NCBI RefSeq assembly: GCF_052145335.1
Contig: NZ_JBKQOU010000305.1
Span: 8,512-72,511, forward strand
DNA: 64,000 nt
Origin: Rhodoblastus sp052145335
GTDB lineage: Bacteria; Pseudomonadota; Alphaproteobacteria; Rhizobiales; Beijerinckiaceae
Direction of reading: 5' to 3'
Made by a program: the position numbers and the translations under genes. Positions 8,346 through 21,689 of the stretch are shown here, piece after piece; the stretch's first letter is position 1, and each line of letters opens with the position of its first letter. The notes under the pieces are model-generated. The model was not told where the DNA came from. It saw only the letters and a list, made by a program, of their open reading frames with translations, and made no database searches.

Positions 8346-9487
8346 CAGCGCACCTTCAATGTCGTGAGGCCGATCAAGGCGAGAACGAAAGCGACGATCC
8401 AGAAACGCACCACCACCTGCGGCTCGGACCAGCCCAATTGCTCGAAATGATGATGGATCGGAGCCATTTTGAACACCCGCTTGCCGGTCATCTTGAATGA
8501 GGCGACCTGGACGATGACCGACAGGGCCTCCATCACGAACAGGCCGCCGACCACCGCCAGCACGATTTCATGTTTCACCGCCACGGCGATGGCGCCCAGC
8601 ATGCCGCCCAGCGCCAAAGATCCTGTATCGCCCATGAAGATCTGCGCCGGGGGCGCGTTGAACCACAGGAAGCCCAGGCCGGCGCCGATCACCGCGCCGC
8701 ACATCACCGTCAGTTCACCGGCGCCGGGCACGTAATTGATACCGAGGTAATGGGCGAAAATCTCATTGCCGGCGAGATAGGCGATGATGGCGAAGGTCCC
8801 CGCCGCGATCATCACCGGCACGATGGCGAGGCCGTCGAGCCCGTCGGTGAGATTGACCGCATTGCCGGAGCCGACGATGACCACCCCCGCGAAGGGCAGG
8901 AACAACCAGGAGAGATCGACGATCCAGCCATGGATGAAGGGCGCCGCCAGTTTGGTCGCCGGCGCGCTCGCGAGAAAGGGCGCGGCGAAGGAGTGAAAAA
9001 AATCACCGAGCGACGTCACCGGCCCGCTGGCCGAGGCGCACATCATGAAATAGGCGGCGAGTATGGCGATCCCCGCCTCGAGAGCAAGGCGCCGGCGGCC
9101 GGAAAAACCCTGGTGGTTCTGCTTCGTCACTTTCAGATAGTCGTCGTAGAAGCCGATGGCGCCGAAGCCCAGGGTCACGAACAGCACGATCCAGACATAG
9201 GCGCTTCTCGGATTGGCCCAGAGCACGGTGGAGACCACGGTGCCGGCGAGGATCATCAGCCCGCCCATCGTCGGAGTGCCCTTTTTCGCCAGATGGCTTT
9301 GCGGCCCGTCGCTGCGGATCGGCTGGCCCTTGCCCTGTTTCAGCCGCAGCGAGGCGATGATGGCTGGACCAAAGAAGAACACGATGGCCAGAGCCGTGGC
9401 CGAAGCCCCGGCGGCGCGAAAGGTGATATAGCGAAAGACATTCAGCGGACCGAAATGATGCGAAAGTTCCGCCAGCCAGATGAACAT
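8345..9487 (-). CDS. mraY: Phospho-N-acetylmuramoyl-pentapeptide transferase
   Basis: Integral membrane enzyme that transfers phospho-MurNAc-pentapeptide to undecaprenyl phosphate to form lipid I. The 380-residue protein has about ten transmembrane segments, the SHLAKKGTPTMGG motif, the catalytic aspartates in GFYDDYLKV and NLTDGLDGLA, and the MAPIHHHFE histidine cluster near the C-terminus. Only four bases separate it from murEF upstream, and it overlaps murD downstream. Confidence 0.97.
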   Translation of the reverse strand: MFIWLAELSHHFGPLNVFRYITFRAAGASATALAIVFFFGPAIIASLRLKQGKGQPIRSDGPQSHLAKKGTPTMGGLMILAGTVVSTVLWANPRSAYVWIVLFVTLGFGAIGFYDDYLKVTKQNHQGFSGRRRLALEAGIAILAAYFMMCASASGPVTSLGDFFHSFAAPFLASAPATKLAAPFIHGWIVDLSWLFLPFAGVVIVGSGNAVNLTDGLDGLAIVPVMIAAGTFAIIAYLAGNEIFAHYLGINYVPGAGELTVMCGAVIGAGLGFLWFNAPPAQIFMGDTGSLALGGMLGAIAVAVKHEIVLAVVGGLFVMEALSVIVQVASFKMTGKRVFKMAPIHHHFEQLGWSEPQVVVRFWIVAFVLALIGLTTLKVR

Positions 9488-9491
9488 TCTC

Positions 9492-12377
9492 TCAGTCCTC
9501 GATCTTTTGCTTTTCGCGCGCGGCGTAGCGGGCTTTCAGGCCGGCGACCAGCGCGTGCATGCGCGAACCGTTCGAACCCTTGACCATCACGATGTCGCCG
9601 GGACGCAGGGCCTCGGCGACTTCGGGTTCGAGCTTGGCCGCGTCCGGCGCCCAGGCGCCGCGCTTTTGCTTTGGCAGCGAGTCAAAAAGATGGCGGCTCA
9701 ACGGGCCGGCGGCGAAAACCAGATCGACGCGGTTCTGCGCGAGGGCGTCTCCAAGGGAGACATGCAGTTCCGGCGCGGTCGGGCCCAACTCCAACATGTC
9801 GCCGAGAACCGCGATCCGGCGGCCCTTGCGGGCGGTTTTCGTCGCCCCCAGAAGCTCGATGGCTGCGCGCATGGACGCCGGATTGGCGTTGTAGCTTTCG
9901 TCGATCAGCAGGATTTCGCTTTTCGGGGCGTCCGGGTCGAGCCGCAGTTTTTCGCGCGCCCCCCGCCCCTGGGGGGCTGCGAAATCGGCCAGCGAGGCGG
10001 CCGCCGCGGCAATATCGAGGCCGACGGCGCGGGCGGCGAGCAGGACGGCAAGAGCGTTGATCGCCAGATGGCGCCCCGGCGCCCCGATCGTGAAATTCAG
10101 CTCATGACCGAGCACGCGGGCGGAAACTTGAGAAAAACTGTCTTCCTGGTCGAATTTCAGCAATTGCGCGTCGGCGCCCGCATCGGCGCCGAAGCTGAGG
10201 ACATGGCCGGCGGGCGAAGCCTTCGCCGCCGCCTCCAGAAATTCGAACGTCTCGTTGTCGCGATTGAGGATGGCGACGCCGCCCCTGACCAGCCCCGAGA
10301 AAATCTCCGCCTTGGCGCGGGCGATTTCCTCGACATTGGCGAAATGTTCGAGATGGACCGGCGCGACATTGGTGACGACGGCGACATGGGGACGAACCAT
10401 GGCGACCAGAGGCGTGATCTCGCCGGCATGGTTCATGCCGATCTCGAACACGGCGTAGCGCGCCTGTTCCGGCAGCCGCGCCAGCATCAGCGGCACGCCC
10501 CAGTGATTATTGTAGGATTTGTCGGAAGCGTGGGTCGGCCCGGCGTCGCCGAGCGCCTTGCGCAAAGCCTCCTTGGTCGAGGTCTTGCCGACCGAACCGG
10601 TCACCGCGACGATGCGCGCCCGGCTGCGCTTTCGCGCGGCGACGGCGAGGCCTTCCATCGACTTGAGCACGTCATGGACGACATAGAGCGTCCCCAGCCC
10701 ACGCAGGGCGTCGACATGATCCTCGTCGACCACGGCCGCCGTGGCGCCGCCGCGGAAAGCCTTGGCGACATAATCGTGGCCGTCGCTATTGTCGCCCTTG
10801 ATGGCGAAAAACAGCTCGCCGGGCCGCAGCGTCCGCGTGTCGATGGAAATTCCGGTGACGCCATCGGGCACGGGGCCGCAGACGCGGGCGCGAAGCGGGG
10901 CGACGAGGCCGAGACCGCTCCACAGGAAGCCGGTGGGACTGGAAAACTCCTCCAGCGCGGCGAGGGCTTCCTCGTGATCGGAAAAAGGCAGCACTTCGCC
11001 GCCGACGGTCTGGCCAGTCTCGTGGCCCTTGCCGGCGATCAGCAGCACGTCGCCCTTTTGCAGCATGGCGATGCCCGCGCGAATGGCGGCGGCGCGGTCG
11101 CCGATCTCTATCGCGCCAGGCGCTTGGCCTAGAATCTCCGCACGAATGCGCGCGGGGTCCTCGCTGCGCGGATTGTCGTCGGTGACAACAACCACATCGG
11201 CGCCGCGTGTGGCGATTTCGCCCATGATCGGCCTTTTGCCGGCGTCGCGGTCGCCGCCGCAGCCGAAAACCACGATCAGGCGCTTTTCCGCGAAAGGCCT
11301 CAGCGCCGCGAGCGCCTTTTCCAAAGCGTCGGGCTTGTGGGCGTAATCGACGAAAACCGGCGCCTCGGCCTTTTCACCGACGAATTCCAGCCGCCCCGGC
11401 GCGCCGCGCAGATTTTCGAGCGCGGCGAAAACCTGTTCCGCCGGACAGCCGACGACCAAGGCCAGACCGGCCGCGACCAAAGCGTTTTCCGCCTGAAAAC
11501 CACCGGCCAGCGGCAGCTTCACCCGCCATGCCCTGCCCTCATGGGTCAGGTCGAGAAGAAGCGAGAAACCTTCCGCCTCCATGCCGGTCAGGCGCAGGGC
11601 CTCGCCCTTGGCGCCGACCGAAAACACCTCCAAGCCTCTGGCGCGGCAGGCCTCGATGACGCGATCGGAGAAATCGCCGTCGGCGGCGATGACCGCGGGC
11701 TGGCCGGGCTGCAGCAATGTTTCGAACAGTCGCAGCTTGGCTTTGAGGTAGTCTTCGAGATCGGCGTGATAATCGAGATGGTCGCGCGACAGGTTGGTGA
11801 AGGCGCCCGCCGACAGCCGCACTCCGTCGAGGCGGCGCTGGTCGAGACCATGCGACGACGCCTCCATGGCGAGATGGGTGACGCCCTCGTCGGCCAGGGC
11901 TTCGAGCGTCTTGTGGAGGGTCACCGGATCGGGCGTGGTCAGAGAACCGTAAACCGCGCCCGACGGCTTGATTACCCCGATGGTGCCGAGCGAGGCGGCT
12001 TCATGCCCGCAAAAGCTGAAAATCTGGCGGGTGAAATCGGCGACCGAGGTCTTGCCGCTGGTGCCGGTCACCGCGACGATTATCTCCGGCTGGCGCGGGT
12101 AAAGCGCGGCGGCGGCTTTCGCCAAGGCGGCGCGCGCGTCGGCCACCTGAATCAAGGGCGCCCCCGACAATTCCCCCAGAGGCGGATGCTCGCCGACAAT
12201 AGCGACGGCTCCGGCGGCCAAGGCCTGGGCCGCGAAGCTCATTCCGTCCGCCCTGGCCCCGGCGAGAGCGAAAAACAGCATGCCGGGCGCGACAGTGCGG
12301 CTGTCGGCGGTCACGCCCGTCACCTCGATGGCGCGGAAAGCATCGGGCGCTTCGGGCAAAAGGGCGTCGAGCCGCAT
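9492..12377 (-). CDS. murE/murF: Fused bifunctional Mur ligase MurE-MurF
   Basis: One uninterrupted 961-residue frame encodes two Mur ligases. Residues 1 to about 478 are MurE: ATP loop AVTGTSGKTSVADF, carbamylated-lysine region, and DNPRSEDP, the DNPR motif that selects meso-diaminopimelate. From about residue 480 MurF begins (LWSGLGLVAPLRARV), with VTGSVGKTSTKEAL as its ATP loop, YNNHWGVPL and EIGMNHAGEI. The linker is only a few residues. Together they add meso-DAP and then D-Ala-D-Ala to the nucleotide precursor. The ATG at 12377 overlaps the ftsI stop (TGATG). Separate enzymes are the usual state; MurE-MurF fusions are known, for example in Bordetella. Confidence 0.96.
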   Translation of the reverse strand: MRLDALLPEAPDAFRAIEVTGVTADSRTVAPGMLFFALAGARADGMSFAAQALAAGAVAIVGEHPPLGELSGAPLIQVADARAALAKAAAALYPRQPEIIVAVTGTSGKTSVADFTRQIFSFCGHEAASLGTIGVIKPSGAVYGSLTTPDPVTLHKTLEALADEGVTHLAMEASSHGLDQRRLDGVRLSAGAFTNLSRDHLDYHADLEDYLKAKLRLFETLLQPGQPAVIAADGDFSDRVIEACRARGLEVFSVGAKGEALRLTGMEAEGFSLLLDLTHEGRAWRVKLPLAGGFQAENALVAAGLALVVGCPAEQVFAALENLRGAPGRLEFVGEKAEAPVFVDYAHKPDALEKALAALRPFAEKRLIVVFGCGGDRDAGKRPIMGEIATRGADVVVVTDDNPRSEDPARIRAEILGQAPGAIEIGDRAAAIRAGIAMLQKGDVLLIAGKGHETGQTVGGEVLPFSDHEEALAALEEFSSPTGFLWSGLGLVAPLRARVCGPVPDGVTGISIDTRTLRPGELFFAIKGDNSDGHDYVAKAFRGGATAAVVDEDHVDALRGLGTLYVVHDVLKSMEGLAVAARKRSRARIVAVTGSVGKTSTKEALRKALGDAGPTHASDKSYNNHWGVPLMLARLPEQARYAVFEIGMNHAGEITPLVAMVRPHVAVVTNVAPVHLEHFANVEEIARAKAEIFSGLVRGGVAILNRDNETFEFLEAAAKASPAGHVLSFGADAGADAQLLKFDQEDSFSQVSARVLGHELNFTIGAPGRHLAINALAVLLAARAVGLDIAAAAASLADFAAPQGRGAREKLRLDPDAPKSEILLIDESYNANPASMRAAIELLGATKTARKGRRIAVLGDMLELGPTAPELHVSLGDALAQNRVDLVFAAGPLSRHLFDSLPKQKRGAWAPDAAKLEPEVAEALRPGDIVMVKGSNGSRMHALVAGLKARYAAREKQKIED

Positions 12378-14302
12378 CAATGTTCTCCCGCGCCGGGTTT
12401 GGCTGGCGTATTGGCGAAGCCATATCCCATGCGCGCCAGCAACGGAAAGGGCTGTACCGGCAAATCGAGATGCGGCTCCAGGCCGAGGATCGGACTGACG
12501 CGTTCGATCAGCCTGCCGGTGACCCAGCCGGAATTATAGGCCGCCGTGGCGTAATGGCCGTCTTCGGGGCGCCCCTGCGGCTCGTCCATCACCGTCATGA
12601 ACAAATAGCGCGGCTTGTCGGCCGGCACGAGAGCCATGAAAGTGGTGAAAAGCTTGGTCTTCGAATAATGGCCGCCGATGACCTTTTCCGCCGTGCCGGT
12701 TTTGCCGCCGACTAAATAGCCGGGAATATTGGCCTTTTTCGCCGTGCCGATTTCGGCGTTGAGCCGCAGGATATAGCGCAGGGATTCCGAGGTTTCGGGG
12801 CGCACCACCCGCGGCGCCGTGGTCTTGTCGAATTCGGCGGGGCGTTTCAGGAAAGTCGGCGTGACCAGATAGCCGCCATTGGTGATCGCCGCCACCGCCA
12901 TCATCGCCTGCAGCGGCGCCACCGCCAGGCCGTGGCCGAAGGCGATGGTCATGGTCGAGACCTCGCTCCAGTAGCGCGGCACGATCGGCTCGGCGTTCTC
13001 TGGCAATTCGGTGCGCATCCGGTCCAGCTGTCCCATTTTGCGCAGAAAGGCCTTGTGGCCTTCGACGCCGACCATCAGCGCCATGCGCGCCGTGCCGACA
13101 TTCGACGAATAAGTGAAGACTTCCGGCACCGAGAGCGGGCGGTTTTCCGGGTGATAATCGTGGATCAGGCCATGGCCGGCGTGCAGCGGCCCATGGGCGT
13201 CGATGCGGGTGTTGAGATTGACCTTGCCGGAATCCAGCGCCATGGCGATGGTCAGCGCCTTGAAGGTCGAACCCATTTCATAGACGCCGACGGTCAGCCG
13301 GTTGATATTGTTGTTCTTGAGCGCGTCGGTCGGATTATTGGGATCGTAATCGGGCAGCGAGGCCTCGGCGACGACCTCGCCGGTATTGACGTCGAGAATG
13401 GCGGCGGCGGCGGCCTTGGCCTGGAATCGCTCCATGCCGTGGGTCAGTTCGTCGCGCAGCGCGTGGGTGGCGCGCATGTCGAGCGACAGGGCGATGGGCG
13501 CGAGATTTTCCGGCGTCAGGTTGAAGCCGGCGCCGTGAAGATCCGCCAGGCCCTGGCCGTCGATGTATTTTTCGATGCCGGCGATGCCGTTATTGTCGGA
13601 ATTGGTGAAGCCGAGCACATGGGCGCCGAGCGGGCCGTTGGGATAGACGCGCTTGTTTTCCGGCATGAAACCCACGCCCGGCAGGCCGAGACGGAAGATC
13701 TGCTGCTGCTGCGTCGGCGTGACTTCGCGCTTGATCCAGACAAAGCCTTTGCGCGAGCCGAGTTTCTCGCGCAATTCATGGGCGTTGACGTCGGGCAGGA
13801 TGGCGGTGATGAGTTCGGTCGCCTCGTCCTTGTCGATGATGCGGCGCGGCTCAGCGAAAACCGACATGACCTTGACGTCGGTGGCGAGGATTTCGCCATT
13901 GCGGTCAACCAGATCGGGCCGCGCGGCGGAAGCCGCTTCCGACGCCTCGCGCCGCACCGAATGCTGTTCCGGCTTCAGGCCGAAATAGGCGAGGCGACCG
14001 ACGAACAACAGGTAAAGTGCGGCGAAACAGACGGCGACCAGCCTTATGCGGAAGGTGCTTTTCGACAGATGGGTCGAACGCATGTCGTCGACCCAGGCCT
14101 TGACGGCGCGAGCCACGATTCCGAAAGAGCGCTTTGGCCGGGCGGGAGAGGCTGGCGGCGGCTCGAAACAAGGCGAATCGGCATGGGGCGGACCGGCGCC
14201 TTGCGGACCGGCTTGGCGCGGCTCGATAGGCGGATAAGCCGCTCCAGGCGGCGACGCCTGAGCGGAAAATTCAGGCTCGCTGGGGGGAGTGTCGAAATGC
14301 AT
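12377..14302 (-). CDS. ftsI: Peptidoglycan D,D-transpeptidase FtsI (PBP3)
   Basis: Class B penicillin-binding protein that cross-links septal peptidoglycan in partnership with FtsW. The 641-residue protein has a proline-rich cytoplasmic tail of about 85 residues, one membrane anchor (about 86-107), a pedestal domain, and a transpeptidase domain with the SxxK motif STFK (345-348), SxN motif SSN (399-401) and KTG (534-536). The cytoplasmic tail is longer than in many homologues and rich in Pro and Ala. It starts three bases after the ftsL stop and overlaps murEF. Confidence 0.96.
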   Translation of the reverse strand: MHFDTPPSEPEFSAQASPPGAAYPPIEPRQAGPQGAGPPHADSPCFEPPPASPARPKRSFGIVARAVKAWVDDMRSTHLSKSTFRIRLVAVCFAALYLLFVGRLAYFGLKPEQHSVRREASEAASAARPDLVDRNGEILATDVKVMSVFAEPRRIIDKDEATELITAILPDVNAHELREKLGSRKGFVWIKREVTPTQQQQIFRLGLPGVGFMPENKRVYPNGPLGAHVLGFTNSDNNGIAGIEKYIDGQGLADLHGAGFNLTPENLAPIALSLDMRATHALRDELTHGMERFQAKAAAAAILDVNTGEVVAEASLPDYDPNNPTDALKNNNINRLTVGVYEMGSTFKALTIAMALDSGKVNLNTRIDAHGPLHAGHGLIHDYHPENRPLSVPEVFTYSSNVGTARMALMVGVEGHKAFLRKMGQLDRMRTELPENAEPIVPRYWSEVSTMTIAFGHGLAVAPLQAMMAVAAITNGGYLVTPTFLKRPAEFDKTTAPRVVRPETSESLRYILRLNAEIGTAKKANIPGYLVGGKTGTAEKVIGGHYSKTKLFTTFMALVPADKPRYLFMTVMDEPQGRPEDGHYATAAYNSGWVTGRLIERVSPILGLEPHLDLPVQPFPLLARMGYGFANTPAKPGAGEH

Positions 14303-14305
14303 GCC

Positions 14306-14758
14306 TCACCTCCCCGACGTGGCCGGCTTGAGCGCAACCGGCGTCGCCGGCTTGGGCGCGGCCGGCGTCGCCGGCTTGGGCGCGGCCGGCGTCGCCGAGA
14401 AGGCGCTGGCTGCCGCCGGCGTATTGGTCGGCTCGGCGAGGCCGAGGTCCTGCAATTTCGCTCCGATCTCATCGCCGCGCGCCGCCTTCTCAGGCAGTCC
14501 TGCGAACGTGGTGATCTGCGACAATTGCATCACCTGGCCGCCAAGATATTTGTCGGCCAGCACTTCGATGCGGACCGGGTTGGCGACATGCGACCATTCG
14601 GCGCGCAGCATGGCGACGCTATCGGTCTCGCTCTGCAATTCCCGCTTGAGCTTGGCCATGCGCTCCGCCTGATAGAGCGTCGCATACTTGATCGAATAGG
14701 CGTAAACGGCCGAACCGACCAGAGCCACGATCGCCAGGACGTTGAGAATGCGCAACAT
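14306..14758 (-). CDS. ftsL: FtsL-like division protein with Pro/Ala/Lys repeat tail
   Basis: A 150-residue bitopic protein: a short cytoplasmic start, a hydrophobic helix (LNVLAIVALVGSAVYAYSIK), then a coiled-coil-like stretch (QAERMAKLKRELQSE) and the conserved IEVLADKYLGGQVMQLSQI of alphaproteobacterial FtsL. Its place between rsmH and ftsI, with little sequence conservation, is diagnostic. FtsL bridges FtsQ and FtsWI. The C-terminal tail holds three 8-residue repeats of the ATPAAPKP type. The start MLRILNV gives a membrane helix at once; a longer frame would add an arginine-rich stretch inside rsmH. Confidence 0.88.
   Translation of the reverse strand: MLRILNVLAIVALVGSAVYAYSIKYATLYQAERMAKLKRELQSETDSVAMLRAEWSHVANPVRIEVLADKYLGGQVMQLSQITTFAGLPEKAARGDEIGAKLQDLGLAEPTNTPAAASAFSATPAAPKPATPAAPKPATPVALKPATSGR
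14322..14393. repeat. Three tandem 24-bp repeats in the ftsL tail
   Basis: Three head-to-tail 24-base units, the last two (in plus-strand order) identical, encode ATPAAPKP, ATPAAPKP and ATPVALKP on the minus strand. The unit is a multiple of three, so copy-number change would keep the frame and only lengthen or shorten the periplasmic tail. Confidence 0.9.
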
Positions 14759-14759
14759 G

Positions 14760-15716
14760 TCAGCTTCTCTCCGTTTCGTTCGGGACCGGCGAGTCGGTTC
14801 GCTCCGCCCAGCGCAATTTGGCCGAGCGCGCGCGGGGGTTTTCATGGCATTCGCGCGGGCCGGGGACGACGGGCTGGCGCCCCTGAAGCGCGAAGGTCGG
14901 CGGCGGCGGCGCGACCTCGCCCGGCAGCAGGCGCGAGACCGCCCTGCCGCGGCCGCTGCGCGCGGCGAAAAACTGTTTGACGATACGGTCTTCCAGCGAA
15001 TGGAAGGTCACCACCGCCAGCCTTCCGCCCGGTCTCAGCAGCCGTTCGGCCGCCGCCAAAGCCTGGGTCAGCTCATCCAGTTCCTCGTTGACGGCGATGC
15101 GCAAAGCCTGGAATGAGCGCGTGGCGGGGTGGATTTCATTGGGCTTGCCAGGATTGGCGCGCCTTATCGTCTCGGCCAGCAGCGCCGTGCTGGTGATCGG
15201 CGCCTTGGCGCGCTCGGCAATGATGGCGCGGGCGATCCTGCGGGACGCGCGCTCCTCGCCATAGAGATAAAGCAGGTCGGCCAGAGCGTCCTGCTCCAGT
15301 TCGTTGACCAGATCGGCGGCGCTGCGTCCGGCGCCTTCCATGCGCATGTCGAGTGGCCCGTCGAAGCGAAAGGAAAAGCCGCGCTCCGGGGCGTCGATCT
15401 GCATTGAGGACACGCCGATGTCGAGCACGACGCCATCGAAAGGCCCGAGTTGGCGTTCGCGAGCCGCCGCCTCCATGCGCGAGAAGCGCGAGCGCGCGAG
15501 GACCAGACGGCCTTGGCCTTCCGCGACCAGAGCCTGTCCGGCTTGAATCGCGGTTGGATCGCGGTCGAGCGCCAGCACGCGCCCGCCTGCCGCCAAAATG
15601 GCGCGCGTATAGCCGCCAGCGCCGAAAGTGCCGTCGAGATAAAGCCCGCCGGGCGCGACCGCCAGCGATTCCACCGCCTCAGCCGCCATCACCGGCACGT
15701 GCGGGGCGCTGGTCAT
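14760..15716 (-). CDS. rsmH: 16S rRNA (cytosine(1402)-N4)-methyltransferase
   Basis: SAM-dependent methyltransferase acting on the 30S decoding centre (formerly mraW). The 318-residue protein starts HVPVMAAEAVESL, shows the SAM loop DGTFGAGGYTRAIL, VLDIGVSSMQID, ATRSFQALRIAVN and VTFHSLEDRIVKQFF, all typical of RsmH. The ATG at 15716 is preceded by GGGAGG at good spacing; an upstream extension is not supported. It is the first recognisable gene of the dcw cluster here, since no mraZ precedes it. Confidence 0.96.
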   Translation of the reverse strand: MTSAPHVPVMAAEAVESLAVAPGGLYLDGTFGAGGYTRAILAAGGRVLALDRDPTAIQAGQALVAEGQGRLVLARSRFSRMEAAARERQLGPFDGVVLDIGVSSMQIDAPERGFSFRFDGPLDMRMEGAGRSAADLVNELEQDALADLLYLYGEERASRRIARAIIAERAKAPITSTALLAETIRRANPGKPNEIHPATRSFQALRIAVNEELDELTQALAAAERLLRPGGRLAVVTFHSLEDRIVKQFFAARSGRGRAVSRLLPGEVAPPPPTFALQGRQPVVPGPRECHENPRARSAKLRWAERTDSPVPNETERS

Positions 15717-16124
15717 GAGCGGCCTCCCGCAGGAAGGCTGGGTTCTGCGACGGGGATGAGAAACTGCGAATCCGTGACCCGGCTCCAAATTTTTGGCTGC
15801 GAAAACAAAGTTTTGACGGCGCGCGTCGGGTGTCGCCGCCCTTGCGCCGCTGAGAGGGTGGTGTGGGCTAACATGCGGCATTTTGAGCGTCAACGCGCGC
15901 GCGGCGGCCTTCGAGAGCTTCTAAACGAGGCGCATTAAACCATCGTTAGCGTTAAAGGTTTGTTGACATGACGGACGGAAGTTGCCGATCTGAACAGCAT
16001 CGCGACCGCGCAGTCCCAACGGAATAGGCATTCAGGCTGCGCAAGTCTTGCATGCTCCACAAGTCTTGCATGCTCCACAAGTCTTGGGCTTCGCCCTCGG
16101 GCCGTCCTGCATAAGAGTAGAGAA
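15717..16124. other. Non-coding gap between rsmH and rnpB (dcw leader, no mraZ)
   Basis: About 400 bases without a convincing gene. Short reading frames on both strands have no ribosome site or recognisable domain. MraZ, which normally heads this cluster, is absent: I found none of its SpoVT/AbrB-like sequence in any frame. The region holds an AT-richer segment around 15935-15970 and a tandem 18-base repeat at 16042-16086. The dcw promoter is expected here, but I cannot place it with confidence. Confidence 0.6.
16042..16086. repeat. Tandem 18-bp repeat (2.5 copies) between rnpB and rsmH
   Basis: The unit CAAGTCTTGCATGCTCCA occurs at 16042-16059 and 16060-16077 without mismatch, followed by the first nine bases again. 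It lies about 40 bases beyond the 3' end of rnpB on the same strand and upstream of rsmH. Function unknown; it could be replication slippage. Confidence 0.9.
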
Positions 16125-16505
<381 letters not shown>

Positions 16506-16511
16506 GTCCCC

Positions 16512-16539
16512 GGCATAACAGCCGGACACCTCGCGTCAA
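16512..16539 (-). promoter_or_regulatory. Probable sigma-70 promoter of rnpB
   Basis: On the minus strand TTGACG (16534-16539) is followed after 16 bases by TATGCC (16512-16517), which places the transcription start a few bases later, at the beginning of the RNase P RNA. The fit with the independently inferred 5' end supports it. Confidence 0.6.
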
Positions 16540-16750
16540 GCGAATTCGGGGTTTACGCAACAAGCGCGGTGGGCGGCGTTCATATGCAGGGCGCAAGCGC
16601 CCGATTTCGGCTAAGATATCGCTTGCTGCGAATCGGGCGCCGGCGGGGGTGAATTTTTTGTCCCCATGCGCTAGGAGATAGGGCGGCCGGAGGCGCAACG
16701 GCGGCCGGGCTGTTTTAATCGAGCCTTTTGGCGATCTGGAGGAAGTCTTG

Positions 16751-17047
16751 ATGAAGAAAACCGTTTTGCTGACCGTCGCTTTGGCGAGCGCGCTCGCCCT
16801 CGGCGGCTGCAATAGCTACAACCCGCAGGATCGCGCGGTCGGGGGCGCCCTGATCGGCGGCGCCACCGGCGCAGCGATCGGCGCCGCCGCGGGCGGACAT
16901 GCGGGCGGCGCCGTCGCCGGCGGCCTGCTCGGAGCCGCCGCGGGCGGCATTATCGGCGCCAATACCGCGCCGCCGCCGCCGCCGCCCCGTTGCGCCGAAT
17001 TCGTGGTGGACGATTGGGGTCGTCGCCATTGCGTGTCCTGGTACTGA
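16751..17047 (+). CDS. Small glycine-zipper lipoprotein
   Basis: A 98-residue protein with a lipoprotein signal (KKTVLLTVALASALALGGC) whose lipobox LGGC gives Cys19 as the acylation site. The mature part is a glycine zipper (repeated GGALIGGATGAAIGAAAGGH type), then a short proline run and a conserved-looking end RCAEFVVDDWGRRHCVSWY with two cysteines. Glycine-zipper lipoproteins usually sit in the outer membrane; the exact role is unknown. A GGAGG site precedes the ATG by eight bases; an in-frame TTG three bases earlier is less likely. Confidence 0.8.
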   Translation: MKKTVLLTVALASALALGGCNSYNPQDRAVGGALIGGATGAAIGAAAGGHAGGAVAGGLLGAAAGGIIGANTAPPPPPPRCAEFVVDDWGRRHCVSWY

Positions 17048-17138
17048 TAAGGCATTCGCGCTTGTCGCCGAATCGGGGCGGCCGGTTTCACGGGCCGCCT
17101 TTTTTCCAGCCGGCGCCATCAGCCGGGATGAACGGTAA

Positions 17139-17917
17139 ATGAGCCCTGACAGCACATTGGTGGAGCGCTATTCCGCCTCGCCCAATCATGGCGAGCGGAA
17201 CGGGTCGATCGACGCGATCGTCCTGCATTACACCGGCATGACGACGGGCGCGGCGGCGCTCGAACTCATGTGCAGCCCCGCGGCGCAGGTCTCCTGCCAT
17301 TATCTGGTCTGGGAGGATGGACGAATCTGGCAACTGATCGCCGAGGCCCGCCGCGCCTGGCATGCCGGAAAAAGCTTCTGGGCCGGCGAGGCCGACATGA
17401 ACTCGCGGTCGATCGGCATTGAAATCGTCAATCCGGGCCATAGGGACGGCTTGCCGTCCTGTCCCCACGAAATATTCGGCGGCGCCCCGCCGTTCCCCGA
17501 CGCGCAGATCGAGGCGGTGATCGCGCTCTGCCGCGATATCGCCGGCCGCCGCAATATCAAGCCGGAGCGCATTCTCGGCCATTCCGACATCGCGCCCGGG
17601 CGCAAGATCGATCCTGGCGAAATCTTTCCCTGGCCGCGCCTGTTCGAGGCCGGAATCGGCCATTGGGTCGCCCCCGCGCCGATCCGCCCCGGCCCGGTCT
17701 ATGAGCCCGGCGCCATGGGCCCGCCGGTCGCCGCCTTGCAGGCCATGCTGGCCTCCTATGGCTATGGCGTGACGCCATCCGGGTTTTTCGACGCGGCGAC
17801 GAGCGACGTCGTCGCCGCTTTCCAGCGCCATTTCCGCCCCGAAAAAGTGGACGGGATCGCCGATGTTTCGACGATGGAGACGCTGCACGATTTAATCGCC
17901 GCTTTGCCGCCGCCCGG

Positions 17918-17933
<16 letters not shown>
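17139..17933 (+). CDS. N-acetylmuramoyl-L-alanine amidase (AmpD-like) with peptidoglycan-binding domain
   Basis: A 264-residue zinc amidase that cleaves the MurNAc-L-alanine bond, probably in cell-wall recycling or remodelling. Residues about 20-170 form the Amidase_2 domain, with zinc-ligand candidates in IVLHYTG and ILGHSDIAPGRKIDPG. Residues about 185-255 form a PG_binding_1 domain (VAALQAMLASYGYGVTPSG, VVAAFQRHFRP). No signal peptide is evident, as in cytoplasmic AmpD. Its 3' end overlaps the 3' end of the convergent metH by 16 bases. The neighbourhood amidase-rnpB-dcw recurs in Rhizobiales as far as I recall. Confidence 0.9.
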
Positions 17934-21634
<3,701 letters not shown>

Positions 21635-21689
21635 GTCTTTGTCCTGCGATAGGCCTGCGGTCGGCGGGCGCATTATTTTGGAATTGGCG

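Noticed and set aside
16042..16086. Tandem repeat as a CRISPR remnant
   Set aside because: Units are directly adjacent with no spacers and there are no cas genes.
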